This document shows positions 11,407 through 21,452 of a stretch of DNA of 64,000 nt, piece after piece. A program made the translations under genes and the position numbers. The notes under the pieces were generated by a model. The model worked only from the letters and a program-made list of their open reading frames with translations. It did no database searches and had not been told where the DNA came from. Every line of letters begins with the position of its first letter. Within the stretch, counting starts at the first letter, position 1. Origin of the DNA: Erigeron canadensis (lineage: Eukaryota > Streptophyta > Magnoliopsida > Asterales > Asteraceae); assembly GCF_010389155.1 (NCBI RefSeq), contig NC_057764.1:2046001-2110000 (forward strand), read 5' to 3'.

Positions 11407-12479
11407 ACAAGCAAACAATCAATTGAAAAATCTTTCTTATAATGCTTATTTAAGGAAAAATAAGCTTTGATGGAATTATTTTGATTTTATAAAACTTTAA
11501 TATAACACACACATATATATAAAGAAAATGATATACTATTCTAAAAAATCAATCTAATAATCGTGTTAACAATTTCATTTATATGACAAGTGTAATTCAT
11601 TGATTTTTTTTTAATTTAAACTTTTGATTTTATCAAATGTCATGATTAAAACATAAAAACTGTGAACGATTATCCGGCTAAAAAGATTGTACCTTTCCAT
11701 ATCAAAAGTTCATCTTGAATTTTATAATAAGTGTATAAGTATTTAATACACCTTAACGAAAGCCCTAAGAACTTTGTTTAGCAAAACCTAATTTTTAATA
11801 ATATATATAGTTTCCATAATATCACAAATCATGTTGTAAGTTTAATAAGGTGATTAAGATGATGTCCATTGAATTTTTGTCCTATAGTCAAGTCAAGGCA
11901 TAGAAACACCATGATTAAGCAAACCATTTGTTCAAGGAAAAGGAAAAGGTTACCCATAAGCACAATTATATCCTATTAACTTAGTTAATTTTATTTTCAA
12001 AATAAGTTAATCAAAATGTTCTGCAAGGGGGAGTAGGTTTATTACTCTCTTTTTGTAAAACGACATATGTCGGATAGAGAGAACATTCCATCATCTAAGG
12101 GTGAAGTTTCACTTAGATTAAGGTAGATGGTTGTCTTAATTAGCTCCCAGGTAGACATTAAAAAAAAAACCCAACAAAGGCTCCCATCAACGAATTTGTA
12201 GATGATCGAACCATCATCTCATGAGTAAACCCTTTCATGTGTCTGGTCATTTGAAATGGATCACGGGCTAGTTTGTTACTCTGTTAGACCTAAATAAAAT
12301 GCATTATGTACGTTAATATGTATAAGAATGAAATGATTGATATTTTTAAGTAATAGGGCGAATTGTTAAGAAATGTAACTTATGATTTGATTTTTGGTAT
12401 ATATCAAAATTTTAACATACAATATGTTAGTTGTTAACATTAACAAATAATAAAAGTGTATATATATATATATATATAT
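11407..12479. other. Intergenic DNA with a decayed MITE
   Basis: 11680-11805 shares blocks with the MITE at 19798-19953 (TGTACCTTTCCATATCAAAAG, CACCTTAACG, TTTAGCAAAACC) and is a degraded member of that family. No gene is visible. A (TA)n run ends the stretch at 12461-12479. Confidence 0.55.
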
Positions 12480-12804
12480 GAAAATTGTTTTTTGAAAATT
12501 GTTCTTTTATTTTTTTTGATTGTTTTCTGAATAACTTATGTGTAATTTTGAAGTTTATAATTGTGTGGAGCATGGATTATCATCCGTTATACAATTATGT
12601 AGAGATTTGGATTCTTGATCACATGTGCACGAATATTGATAGCAATATTCGTGCACATGTAATCATAGCAATATTCGTGCACATGTGATCCAGAATCCAA
12701 ATCTCCACATAATTGTATAACGGATGATAATTCATGCCTCCACACAATTGTAGACTTCAAAATTACACATAAGTTATTCATAAAACAATCAAAAAACAAT
12801 TTTC
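12480..12804. repeat. Foldback element, near-perfect 325-bp palindrome
   Basis: The ends GAAAATTGTTTTTTGA (12480) and TCAAAAAACAATTTTC (to 12804) are exact reverse complements. The arms pair almost continuously to the centre, where CACATGTGCACGAATATTG is mirrored. The right inner arm carries an extra tandem copy of AGCAATATTCGTGCACATGT. There is no transposase. The left flank is a (TA)n run. Confidence 0.88.
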
Positions 12805-12890
12805 TTGTAAAGAATAATCATCGGTTAGGCTTGATTTGAAAAGTTCTCAAAGGTTCTTGCAAAAAAAGGGGTTCTCAAAATAACTTTTCA

Positions 12891-12921
<31 letters not shown>

Positions 12922-13297
12922 AAATCCTGGAAGAATGTGTCTTAAGGAGAGAAGGGAGAAAAGATCTTATGAACCAATCAGAACGCGACATGTGTCAAAA
13001 TGAAAAAAATGCGCGGTGACATTTTGGTAAATAAATCAAACTTTTCTGAAGTGATCAGCCTGGGTTCCGATCAGCTTGGGTTTGGGTCAGCTTGGGTTCT
13101 AATCAGCTTGGTTAGTCAGCTTGGTCAGCTTGGGTTCTGATCAACTTGGGTCTAGGTCAGCTTGGTTAGTCAGCATAATTAGTTTGGTCAGCTTGGGTCT
13201 GGGTCAGGTTGTGTCAGGTTGGGGTCTGTTTAGGTTGGGTCAGCTTGACACAATTTACACATAATCTACACAACTGTAGATTATGGGTCAGCTTAGG

Positions 13298-15934
13298 TGT
13301 GACATCCGTCACCAAAACTGGTACTTTATTATAGCCTCTAACTTAAATTCCAAATTTCTTGACTAGTCAATGTGCCTATATAGTATAACAAGTGTAGAAT
13401 TTTGGTGAATAAAATCAATAATTATCAAAGTAATTTTTATAATTAATACAAGTAAAGAGAAGTTGTATTTCTATTATAACTCTTGTTAAATTATGTATTA
13501 ATATATCCTAATTACATTCAAACTCTAAAACACTTATCCTTATAATAAATATAAGTAAATACCTAAAAAAAAAAAAAAACTATTTTTGTTTCTCTTCTCC
13601 TTCTTGCTGTCGACCCAAAGAAAAAAAAGAGGGAAAACTCTCTCAAGATCAAAGCTATAATTTATTGGTAAGTTTAATTATAATTCAATTGAATCTTGAT
13701 TTAAATTACAATTAATAATAAAATTCTTAAAGATTATATTCTATTTTTTTTTCCAAGGTATCTAAGAAGAAGATCATCAATCTTGGGGTAAAATCACTTG
13801 TCTTCTCTTTTCATATATATTACTCTTTTTATTTGTTAATATATATATATATATATATATAAGCATATCTTTTTATTTATTAATGTTTTTTATAAGTAAC
13901 CCATTGATGAATATATATTATGGCAAATTTATAATAATGAATGAAAGGGTTTTTTTTTAGGGTTAAATCAAAAGCTTGAAGTATAAATCATATTAATGTT
14001 AAAAGTTTACGTATTGATTGTAGCATAATAATTAATGTAATTAAAGAAATTCATATATATTACTCTTTTTATTTGTTAATATATATATATATATATATAT
14101 AAGCATATCTTTTTATTTATTAATGTTTTTTATAAGTAACCCATTGATGAATATATATTATGGCAAATTTATAATAATGAATGAAAGGGTTTTTTTTTAG
14201 GGTTAAATCAAAAGCTTGAAGTATAAATCATATTAATGTTAAAAGTTTACGTATTGATTGTAGCATAATAATTAATGTAATTAAAGAAATTCAATTATGA
14301 AGGCATGAAAATCATGATAAAAGATGTAAATAGGTGTTGGAAAGATTTGAAAGCTTATATATGTATATTAGTTGTAGTAGTCTTTAAAACAGTAAGTTTG
14401 AGTTATTTCAGAATCTGGACAGATTCTGTTTGTTAACTTTGAAAGGTCATATCTTGGTCATGGAAGATGTTTAAGTCACGTTTTTGGTGTCTAAAATTAA
14501 TTTCAGGAAGTCTACTTTCTGGTGGAAGTGGTTTCGTGTCAAAATATGAAGTTTAAGGTTGTCAAACGAATTTTATAACAAAACTGCGCAAAGCTGAGTT
14601 TTCAGAACAGATTTAGGTCGACTTCAAATAGTCATATCTTGGTCGATTTTATGAACTGGAAGATTATTTTTTTCCAGAAACATTTTTAAGATGTTAAGAT
14701 TGTACAGTAAAAATTTGGATTTTTTTTAAGCTTCGAAGGCCCTTAACTTTTATAAAACTTTTCTGCGCGCAAACAGTGAATTTATTAACTAGTCTGTAAT
14801 TATCGAATTTTTAAAAATAGTTCAAGTACAAAATAAATTCTGTAAAAATTCATTTAAGTATCTAACACATAAAATTTACTGTGGTAAAAATTTAAGGACT
14901 TGGTTAGTTCGGGTGATCCAGAATAAAAATTGATAAAGTTACCAAAAATTCCAGTGAATATGAGTTTGTAGAATTTAATCATAAATCATCAAGACAAATA
15001 CTCTATATTAAGTTATATGACTTGTAACTTAATAAAATATGACAAATCATTTTATGAATACTTTGAGTGTAGCCATATGTGTATTTCATCAAATGCGGGT
15101 TACAATGGATGGTTATTGACCATGTCCAATAATTGTAACTTGTATACGTATATGTTGTGTAGATTCCAGTGATCTTTTGGACTTTACACAACTGCTTGCT
15201 GATTGAGATGAGTTTCGTGGCCCCTTTTTATTTTATTTATTTGGGGGAAAATGATGCTCAAAACACTTTTCATTTCTTTACTAGTTGCGCCAAATTTGTT
15301 TGTTTTCTTAGACAAATACGTGTAATTATGAAATGTGTATGCTAGCTTGTTTGTGTTGATTCTATGATGCAATAGATGTCTGTTGATATCTATTGAAGAC
15401 TATTTGAAATCTATCGACCAACTATATACTCCAGCTGGTAGTTGTTGGTATTATAGTGTGTGATTGAGTTGTTGGCAGGAGTGATGGGGATTGTGTTGTT
15501 GGATAACTATGATGTCATTGATCAGTATTTGGATTGCATACAGGCTGCTACATGTTTATATTTACACTATTGTCCAAACCTCATATATCATGCACAACAA
15601 ATTCATTTGTATTCCTTTAAACCTACGAACTCACCAACATTATGTCGACATTTTCGAGCATTCATTTTCAGGTAATAACAATGCTTAAGGAGACTGAGTA
15701 TAAGGACTTTAGAAGACCAGTAAAGAGATCCTTCATGGACTCCTAGATTGCATTTGAACATTCAATACTATTTGCCACTTCTTTTGCTATTTGAGGCGTG
15801 TTGCCTAGACTTATCCCGCTTGTGGGAATCACATTTATTTGGATTTCATTTAGTATAACTCTATTATAAATTCCATGTGCTATGTTATTTCTTTTCGTCA
15901 TATCCTACGATTCCACCTAAGGTGGGGTGTGACA
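13298..15934 (+). mobile_element. Second very long (2.6 kb) solo LTR, nested in the TIR element
   Basis: The segment begins TGTGACATCCGTCACC and ends GGTGGGGTGTGACA. It is flanked by identical TTAGG at 13293-13297 and 15935-15939. The 2,637-bp length and termini suggest a Ty3/Gypsy chromovirus LTR. It interrupts the GTCAGCTTGG minisatellite of the host element, so it is the younger insertion. ORFs inside it (15003-15688) have no recognisable product. It contains an exact 240-bp tandem duplication at 13811-14290. Confidence 0.9.
13811..14290. repeat. Exact 2 x 240-bp tandem duplication
   Basis: 13811-14050 and 14051-14290 are identical line by line, including a (TA)n run and a T9 run. The first copy follows TCTTCTCTTT and the second is followed by TCAATTATGA. 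Confidence 0.95.
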
Positions 15935-15939
15935 TTAGG

Positions 15940-16680
15940 TTCTGGGTTGGGTCAGCTTGGGTCAGCTTGGGTTCTGATTAGCTTGGTTGGTCAGCATGAT
16001 CTGTTTGGTCAGATTGGGGTCAGGGTCTGATTGGGTCAGGTTGGGGTCAGGTTGGGTCAGGTTTGGTTAGCTTGGGGTTGGGTTAGGTCAGCTTGGGGTC
16101 TGGGTCAGGTTGGGTCAGTTTAGTTAGCTTGGGTTGGGTCAGGTTGACACAATCTACACAAATGTAGATTATGGGTTTTGGGTCAGCTTGGGGTCAGGTT
16201 GGGTCAGCTTGGGGTTGGGTTGGGTCAGCTTGGGATCTGGTTCAGGTTGGGTCAAATTGGGTCAGCTTGGTTAGCTTGGGTTGGGTCAGCTTGACACAAT
16301 CTACACAAATGTAGATAATGGGTTTTGGATCAGCTTAGGGTTGGGTTGGGTCAGCTTGGGGTTTGGGTCAGGTTGGGTCAGCTTGGTTAGCTTGGGTTGG
16401 GTCAGCTTGACACAAAACTACACATAATCTACACAAATGTAGATCCCAAGCTGACTCAGATTCCAGGCTGACCAAGCTGACCCATAACCCAGGCTGACCA
16501 ATCTGACCCAACCAAGCTGACCAAGCTGACTAACCAAGCTGATCAGAACCCAAGCTGACCCAGAACCCAAACTGATCAACCAAGCTGACCAAGCTTACCC
16601 AACCAAACTGACAAACCAAGCTCATCATAACCCAAGCTGACCCAGACCCAGGCTGATCCAGAACCAGGCTAACAAAAGTT
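15940..16680. repeat. GTCAGCTTGG minisatellite in inverted arms
   Basis: Dozens of variants of GGTCAGCTTGGGTT or GGTCAGGTTGGGTC run on the plus strand to about 16440 and switch to CCAAGCTGACC on the same strand from 16443. Each plus-strand block ends in a short palindrome containing CTACACAAATGTAG (near 16156, 16302, 16429; a variant near 13266). The other half of the left arm is at 13050-13292. Confidence 0.9.
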
Positions 16681-16826
16681 TGATTTATTTACAAAAATGT
16701 CACCGCGTTTTTTTGTTTTTTAAATCCACATGTCATGTTCTGATTGGTTCATAAGACCTTCTCTCCATTCTTTTCTTAAGACACCTTCTTATTTGATCTC
16801 TCTCCTATATATATATATATATATAT

Positions 16827-17560
16827 TAGTTTTTTAAAATAAAAATATAAATATTTTATACATGATACATGTCATTATTAAAACTTTAAAATATACATAA
16901 TTCTACTAATTAAGGACCTGGTGCACGACTAATTGTATGTTATAATCGTGAATTAAATCAAAAAAGGTCTTAATGTGCTAATGGCAAGATTGGTTCTTGT
17001 GATTTTTCTATTTTATCAATGAGGGTCTCTTCTGTGTTGTATGGAATGACAAAATTGCCCATGCACGTGATGGTCACGTGAAGACTTGACGACACCCATT
17101 CACGGTTCTGTTAAAAAGGGACCAATCTTGCAAAAAAAATTCTCAAAATAAGGACCCCTTTTGTAACGATACTTAAAAAGAGACATCGTTTCTAAAATGA
17201 GTAAACCACGGGGACCAATCTTACAATTAACTCTATTTTAAAAAGAAAGAGATTGAATTTTAGGATATTTTTTGAACATGTGCAAATATTTAGTTTCTTT
17301 TGCTATCAAAGTTCAATTTTGTGTAGTGACAAATCTATCCTACTATTGAGATTTAATTTGAGCTTTCAAAGTGTGTTAATGATGATTTAGGGTTGGTGTG
17401 TTAAGGTAAAAGTGTATGTTAAGAGGTTAAAAGAGAGACAAATTTGTGTGTGATTGGTTGTATATTAGGTTAAAATGGTTATTTACACATGAAAAGTTTA
17501 AAGGGATTATATATTAACATTTACATATTTTATCTTCATCCCTTTGAACTTCTAAAGTAC
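16827..17560. other. Intergenic DNA, decayed transposon
   Basis: 16975-17225 contains mirrored AAGATTGGTTCTTG / GGGACCAATCTTGC and GGGGACCAATCTT blocks, consistent with an old Mutator-like TIR element. No gene seen. Confidence 0.4.
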
Positions 17561-17965
17561 AGTTACTATAAATAATGTTGCATTTATCCATGCTTTTGAC
17601 ACGTTTTTATGTGTCTAAAAATATATAGAACTAAAAGTGTGTAGAAATTTATCCACACTAAAAAGTGTGTGAAATTACTAAAAGTTCACACTTTTTAGTG
17701 TGAACTTTCATAATTATTTTGTAACACCCATTTGTCCGCTCCGCATGTTTAGTTAGCATGGACAAATGTGGTGTTACAAAATAATTATGAAAGTCTACAC
17801 TAAAAAGTGTGAACTTTTAGTTCTACACACTTTTTGGTGTGGATAAACTTCTACACACTTTTAGTTTTACATATTTTGAGACACATAAAAGCGTGACAAA
17901 AATTTTAAGTTGTTCACACCAATTAAAAGTGTGAAAAAAATGTACAGTAACATTATTTATAACGA
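17561..17965. repeat. Foldback element, about 405 bp
   Basis: The outer ends (TATAAATAATGTT near 17567 and AACATTATTTATA near 17949) are inverted. The inner arms pair very well: GTGTTACAAAATAATTATGAAAG at 17772-17794 mirrors CTTTCATAATTATTTTGTAACAC at 17705-17727. An AAAAAGTGTG motif is repeated in both arms. The loop is about 45 bp around 17728-17771. Confidence 0.85.
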
Positions 17966-18530
17966 ATATAAATTTAAAGTTTACAATTAAACATCATATT
18001 TTAGGTCTAACACATACTCCGAAGTTGCCATAGATAATCTTAAATTACTCCATCTGAGAGATTGAATTGTGAACTTCATCCAGAAAAACAAGAACCTCTG
18101 TCGACATACATTGAACTTCATACGAAACGACTAGAACCTCCGTCAACATACATTGGCATCAAAGTTCAAATTTTAGGTTATCTTACTTAGCAGTTTACCC
18201 ATGTAACAGTAACAAAAATTACCGATTTCCTTTTTAACTGTATTGAATTCTTTTAGATCTACAGTATCTCATGCATTTATAGTGATAGCAAATACATTTA
18301 TGACTTTCACCACAACCAGTTTCTTACCAACAGTGATTGAAAATACATTCTTTAATTTTAACATAAAATAGATACTGATGTACTGCTTTAATTTCACTCT
18401 CAAATTAAGGTCAGAAATCTTGTAAAAGCTAGGGATGAGTTATAAGTAGTCTGATCCATGTCCACCAATTGATCATGATCCTCTACTTATAATTAAAAAT
18501 TTATGAATTTATCCTCTATATATACGAGAG
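17966..18530. other. Intergenic DNA, no gene seen
   Basis: AT-rich sequence. Two near-copies of a CTAGAACCTCCGTC/AGAACCTCTGTC..ACATACATTG phrase occur at 18088-18155. Otherwise nothing recognisable. Confidence 0.5.
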
Positions 18531-18927
18531 CAAATACCCGCGCGTTGCAGCGGTGAGATAATGAGGATGATAGATCATAGAGTATGATAGGTGATAGGAG
18601 GTGATATGTCATAAAGTGTCATAGCCAAATGTCTTAGCCGTACGGGCTCCGCCTTCGGATTTAAAAATTCGTCGAAAGTATATCGAATGACATCTCTAAT
18701 GAAAGAGCATGAAATTTTAAGGACACCCATATAATTTTTATAATTTATCGATTTACGTTTTTTGAGATAAAAGATTTTGAAAGAATTAGAGTAATAATAT
18801 GATTTATGGAGGAGAGAGAAAGTTGTAGGGATTGAGGTATGGTACATTATATATTATCATGTGTACATTGTTGAATATGAAAGTTGAAAGTTAAAACCCT
18901 ATTTATTTTATAATATAGATAGATAGT
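18531..18927 (-). mobile_element. Non-autonomous Helitron-like element
   Basis: On the minus strand it starts TCTATATTATAAAATAAATA and ends in a GC-rich terminus GCAACGCGCGGGTATTTGCTC. This layout (5' TC, TATTATAAA, 3' CGCGCGGGTATTT) is the common plant Helitron-type repeat. No target duplication or RepHel ORF is present. The 3' terminus has CTCG where CTAG is more usual. Confidence 0.6.
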
Positions 18928-19082
18928 GCGTGAGTAACATAGATGGTATAATTAAGTTGACCGGTCCACTTTTTACTTTATATATAAGTTTTCTGTAAAG
19001 CTAATAAAAAGATAATAAATATAAACAATGTAGCTAAAAAGGTTAAATTCTCATAAAAGAGTACAAAATACTACAAATATAG

Positions 19083-19314
19083 TTGATCTATTGTCAATGA
19101 TGGTCATTACAACTGGTCAGAAACACTCCCGGTTTTACCTAAGGTCTTGAGTTCGATCCCTAAGGATGGCAAGCCTTGGGGTTTTTCTTTCCGAATACCT
19201 GTAACGGCCTATGGTCAACAATCTCGTTGTCTAGGGTACGTGCAAAGATTCACCATTATACGACGAGATTTCCCTGATGTCGTGTTTCGACTGAATGTTC
19301 GAAAAAAAAAAAAA
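19083..19314 (+). repeat. tRNA-derived SINE
   Basis: A B-box-like GAGTTCGATCCC (19149-19160) follows a degenerate A-box region. The body contains GCCTATGGTCAACAATCTCG and ends in an A13 tract at 19302-19314. The body matches the copy at 43140-43347 (GGCTTATGGTCTACATCTCG, CACCATTATACGG). The 73-codon ORF here is incidental. Confidence 0.72.
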
Positions 19315-19797
19315 GTTGACCTACCAAAAAAGAAAGAAAGTAAAATTAATGCTTGCTCATGGATTTGATTCGTCTATAAGGTATTGGTCGTGTTACAATA
19401 ATCTATATGACGTTTGGTATCATGTAATCTAAACTTGAAACTGCCTAATATAAAACATTAATAACTTTTAAAATGATGAAATAGATTATATATGTTTTTG
19501 CAGGAATTATTTCATACGAAAAAGTTGTTTTCATAATGAATATACTTAAAAAGAAAAAGGAGCCAAAGATGCCCTTTTATAGTTCTATATGACATGTCAG
19601 TCTACTTTGTTAAAGACGAGATGAGTAGACCAGAAAGCCCGGCCCATTAAATATCCAAAGCCCCCGTCTTATCATAAGATTAAAATTACACAGATCGTTC
19701 TTACGTTATATTTTATTATTTTACCTTCACCTTAAAGCTATTTGATTCAAAAGTACTCTAACTTTTATCAAATGTTTTTTTTGGACAAAATTATTAA

Positions 19798-19953
19798 GGG
19801 AAATGCTAAATACAGCCCTTAGGGTTGTATTTAACGTGCATAAAAAAACTTGTACCTTCCATATTAAAAGTCCGCCTCCTGATTTTCATGGTAAATGTAC
19901 AAACAATTTATACACCTTAAAGACAGCCTTAAGGGCTGTATTTAGCAAACCCC
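19798..19953. repeat. Small MITE
   Basis: The terminal inverted repeats TGCTAAATACAGCCCTTAGG and CTTAAGGGCTGTATTTAGCA enclose about 110 bp. A decayed relative is at 11680-11805. Confidence 0.8.
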
Positions 19954-21214
19954 AATTATAAAAATGTCTATTCAAGGAAACAAAACCATACCAAAGTTAG
20001 AATATTTTCCAATCATATAACCCTTTTTAAAATTACATTACTCATGTTCTCATCCTATTTTTTGAACTAGTTACACTCAAAGTGCCGAGTTTTTAAACTT
20101 TTTTCACTTTCCAGTTTGGAAAATATTTTTCCACACCGTCTTAATTTCACCCTTAATTATCTCATTTTTGTTTTTGATTCTTGCCTTTAACTTTTTCTTT
20201 GTATTCACCTATAATCCCGGTTTAAAATACTGATAAAAATTATCTAGATTATTATCAAATGTTTTCAAATTCTAATACATAAAGAAAATCTATATAAAAT
20301 GATAGTGGGTATTAAAATCTTCTAATTATGAGCATAAGGAAAATTGGAGAAAAGGATCGTATTGAGAGCCCACATGAACCGAAGATTAGCTTTTCAGGCC
20401 ATATGAATGAGTCTCTTAAATATTTGTAATTTGGAAGTCAAAAGCTTCCTTAGAAACATGAAAATTGTCTCAAAGCCATCATGAATGACACTGAGAGTTT
20501 GAGAAACAACAGATAAGCAAAGTGATGATTAATGTTTCAATCTTAATCAATTTATGATATAATTTTTTAGTAAAATAAGAAATGATATGCTCGTAAGTCG
20601 TATCTCCTAAAACTCTTGTACTATTTTGAAAAATATTCTTTCATTGGCAAATTGCTTGAATAGAGACAATTAATATATAAGAACTGACGTTAATTTTATA
20701 ACAATGATGAGGTCACTAGTTAATAAATTTGAAACAAATAAATAGGTATCATTGTAGACCATCAATTAATTTTTTTAAATTAGACTAAAAATTTTCTATA
20801 AATTATATGAATATGACAAGTGAATTTCATATAATATTGGTTTTAATCTTACCCTTTGAATTTTCACATGTCATCATTATATGAATTAGGAGAATTTTTG
20901 GACTGTTGAATTAGGAGGATTAATCATTATCCTAAAACTAAATCACAGTGTTTGAACAATATTTTTTTAAAACATTCGAATGGTCAGAGCCTATTCGCCC
21001 CACTTATCAATACATATGTTCTTCAGGCATGATGTCATTTGAATGTTCTAAGAACCATGGAGCGGGGAAAAAGTCATATTAATCCTCCTATGTCCTTGTA
21101 AGAACATATAATATTTTTATTGGCAATGTGATGTATACAATAAAAGTGTCAAGAACTTGATATGTATTATTACTATGAGCAAAGAAGACAAGTTTATTCG
21201 ATGTTTGGTGTAAA
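19954..21214. other. Intergenic AT-rich DNA
   Basis: No gene, RNA gene or clear repeat boundary recognised. Confidence 0.5.
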
Positions 21215-21452
21215 CAGTGGCACATAAAGCCCTTCAAGAAAGGCTTGTTACTAGGAGACCCAGATTCGACACCCGTGAAGGTAAGAGTTTTACTTATACT
21301 AATCGTACGTTGTGTTTTCAAGCGGATTAATAGAAGGTTTATCCTCTTATAAGGTATTGGATGAGAGGACTCTCTACCGTGGACCCGTTAAGACGTACAA
21401 CATAGTCTAAACTTCTCGTTGTGATGTTTGATCCGTATCTTTCAAAAAAACA
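21215..21452 (+). repeat. tRNA-derived SINE, diverged
   Basis: CTAGGAGACCCAGATTCGACACCCG contains a B-box-like GATTCGACACC near 21265. The body has CTCTCTACCGTGGACCCGTTA and the element ends in an A-rich tract at about 21445. Weaker than the other SINE copies. Confidence 0.5.

Larger units (their letters stand above)
12916..16805. mobile_element. TIR element with minisatellite arms, split by a solo LTR
   Basis: Inverted ends match at about 12916-13045 and 16680-16805. Both contain GTGTCTTAAG, CTTATGAACCAATCAGAAC, GACATGTG, GTGACATTTT and AAATAAATCAAACTTTT in mirrored order. Inside each end is a minisatellite of GTCAGCTTGGGTT, as plus-strand copies to 16440 and as reverse-complement copies from 16443. 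Removing the nested LTR (13298-15939 with one TTAGG) leaves about 1.25 kb with no ORF. Both ends abut (TA)n microsatellites. Family not assigned. Confidence 0.8.

Noticed and set aside
12485..12799. ORFs of 67 and 70 codons on opposite strands
   Set aside because: They mirror each other because the DNA is a palindrome; there is no evidence of coding.
15460..15688. Two overlapping ORFs of 65-71 codons
   Set aside because: They lie inside the 2.6-kb solo LTR and have no recognisable similarity.
13050..16680. Regular GTCAGCTTGG repeats resembling a CRISPR or satellite array
   Set aside because: Units are variable, have no unique spacers, and lie in inverted arms of a TIR element in a plant genome.
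19149..19160. Possible tRNA gene at the GTTCGATCC box
   Set aside because: No cloverleaf can be formed. The position and A tail fit a SINE.
19147..19368. 73-codon ORF
   Set aside because: It is a reading frame through a tRNA-derived SINE and its A tail.
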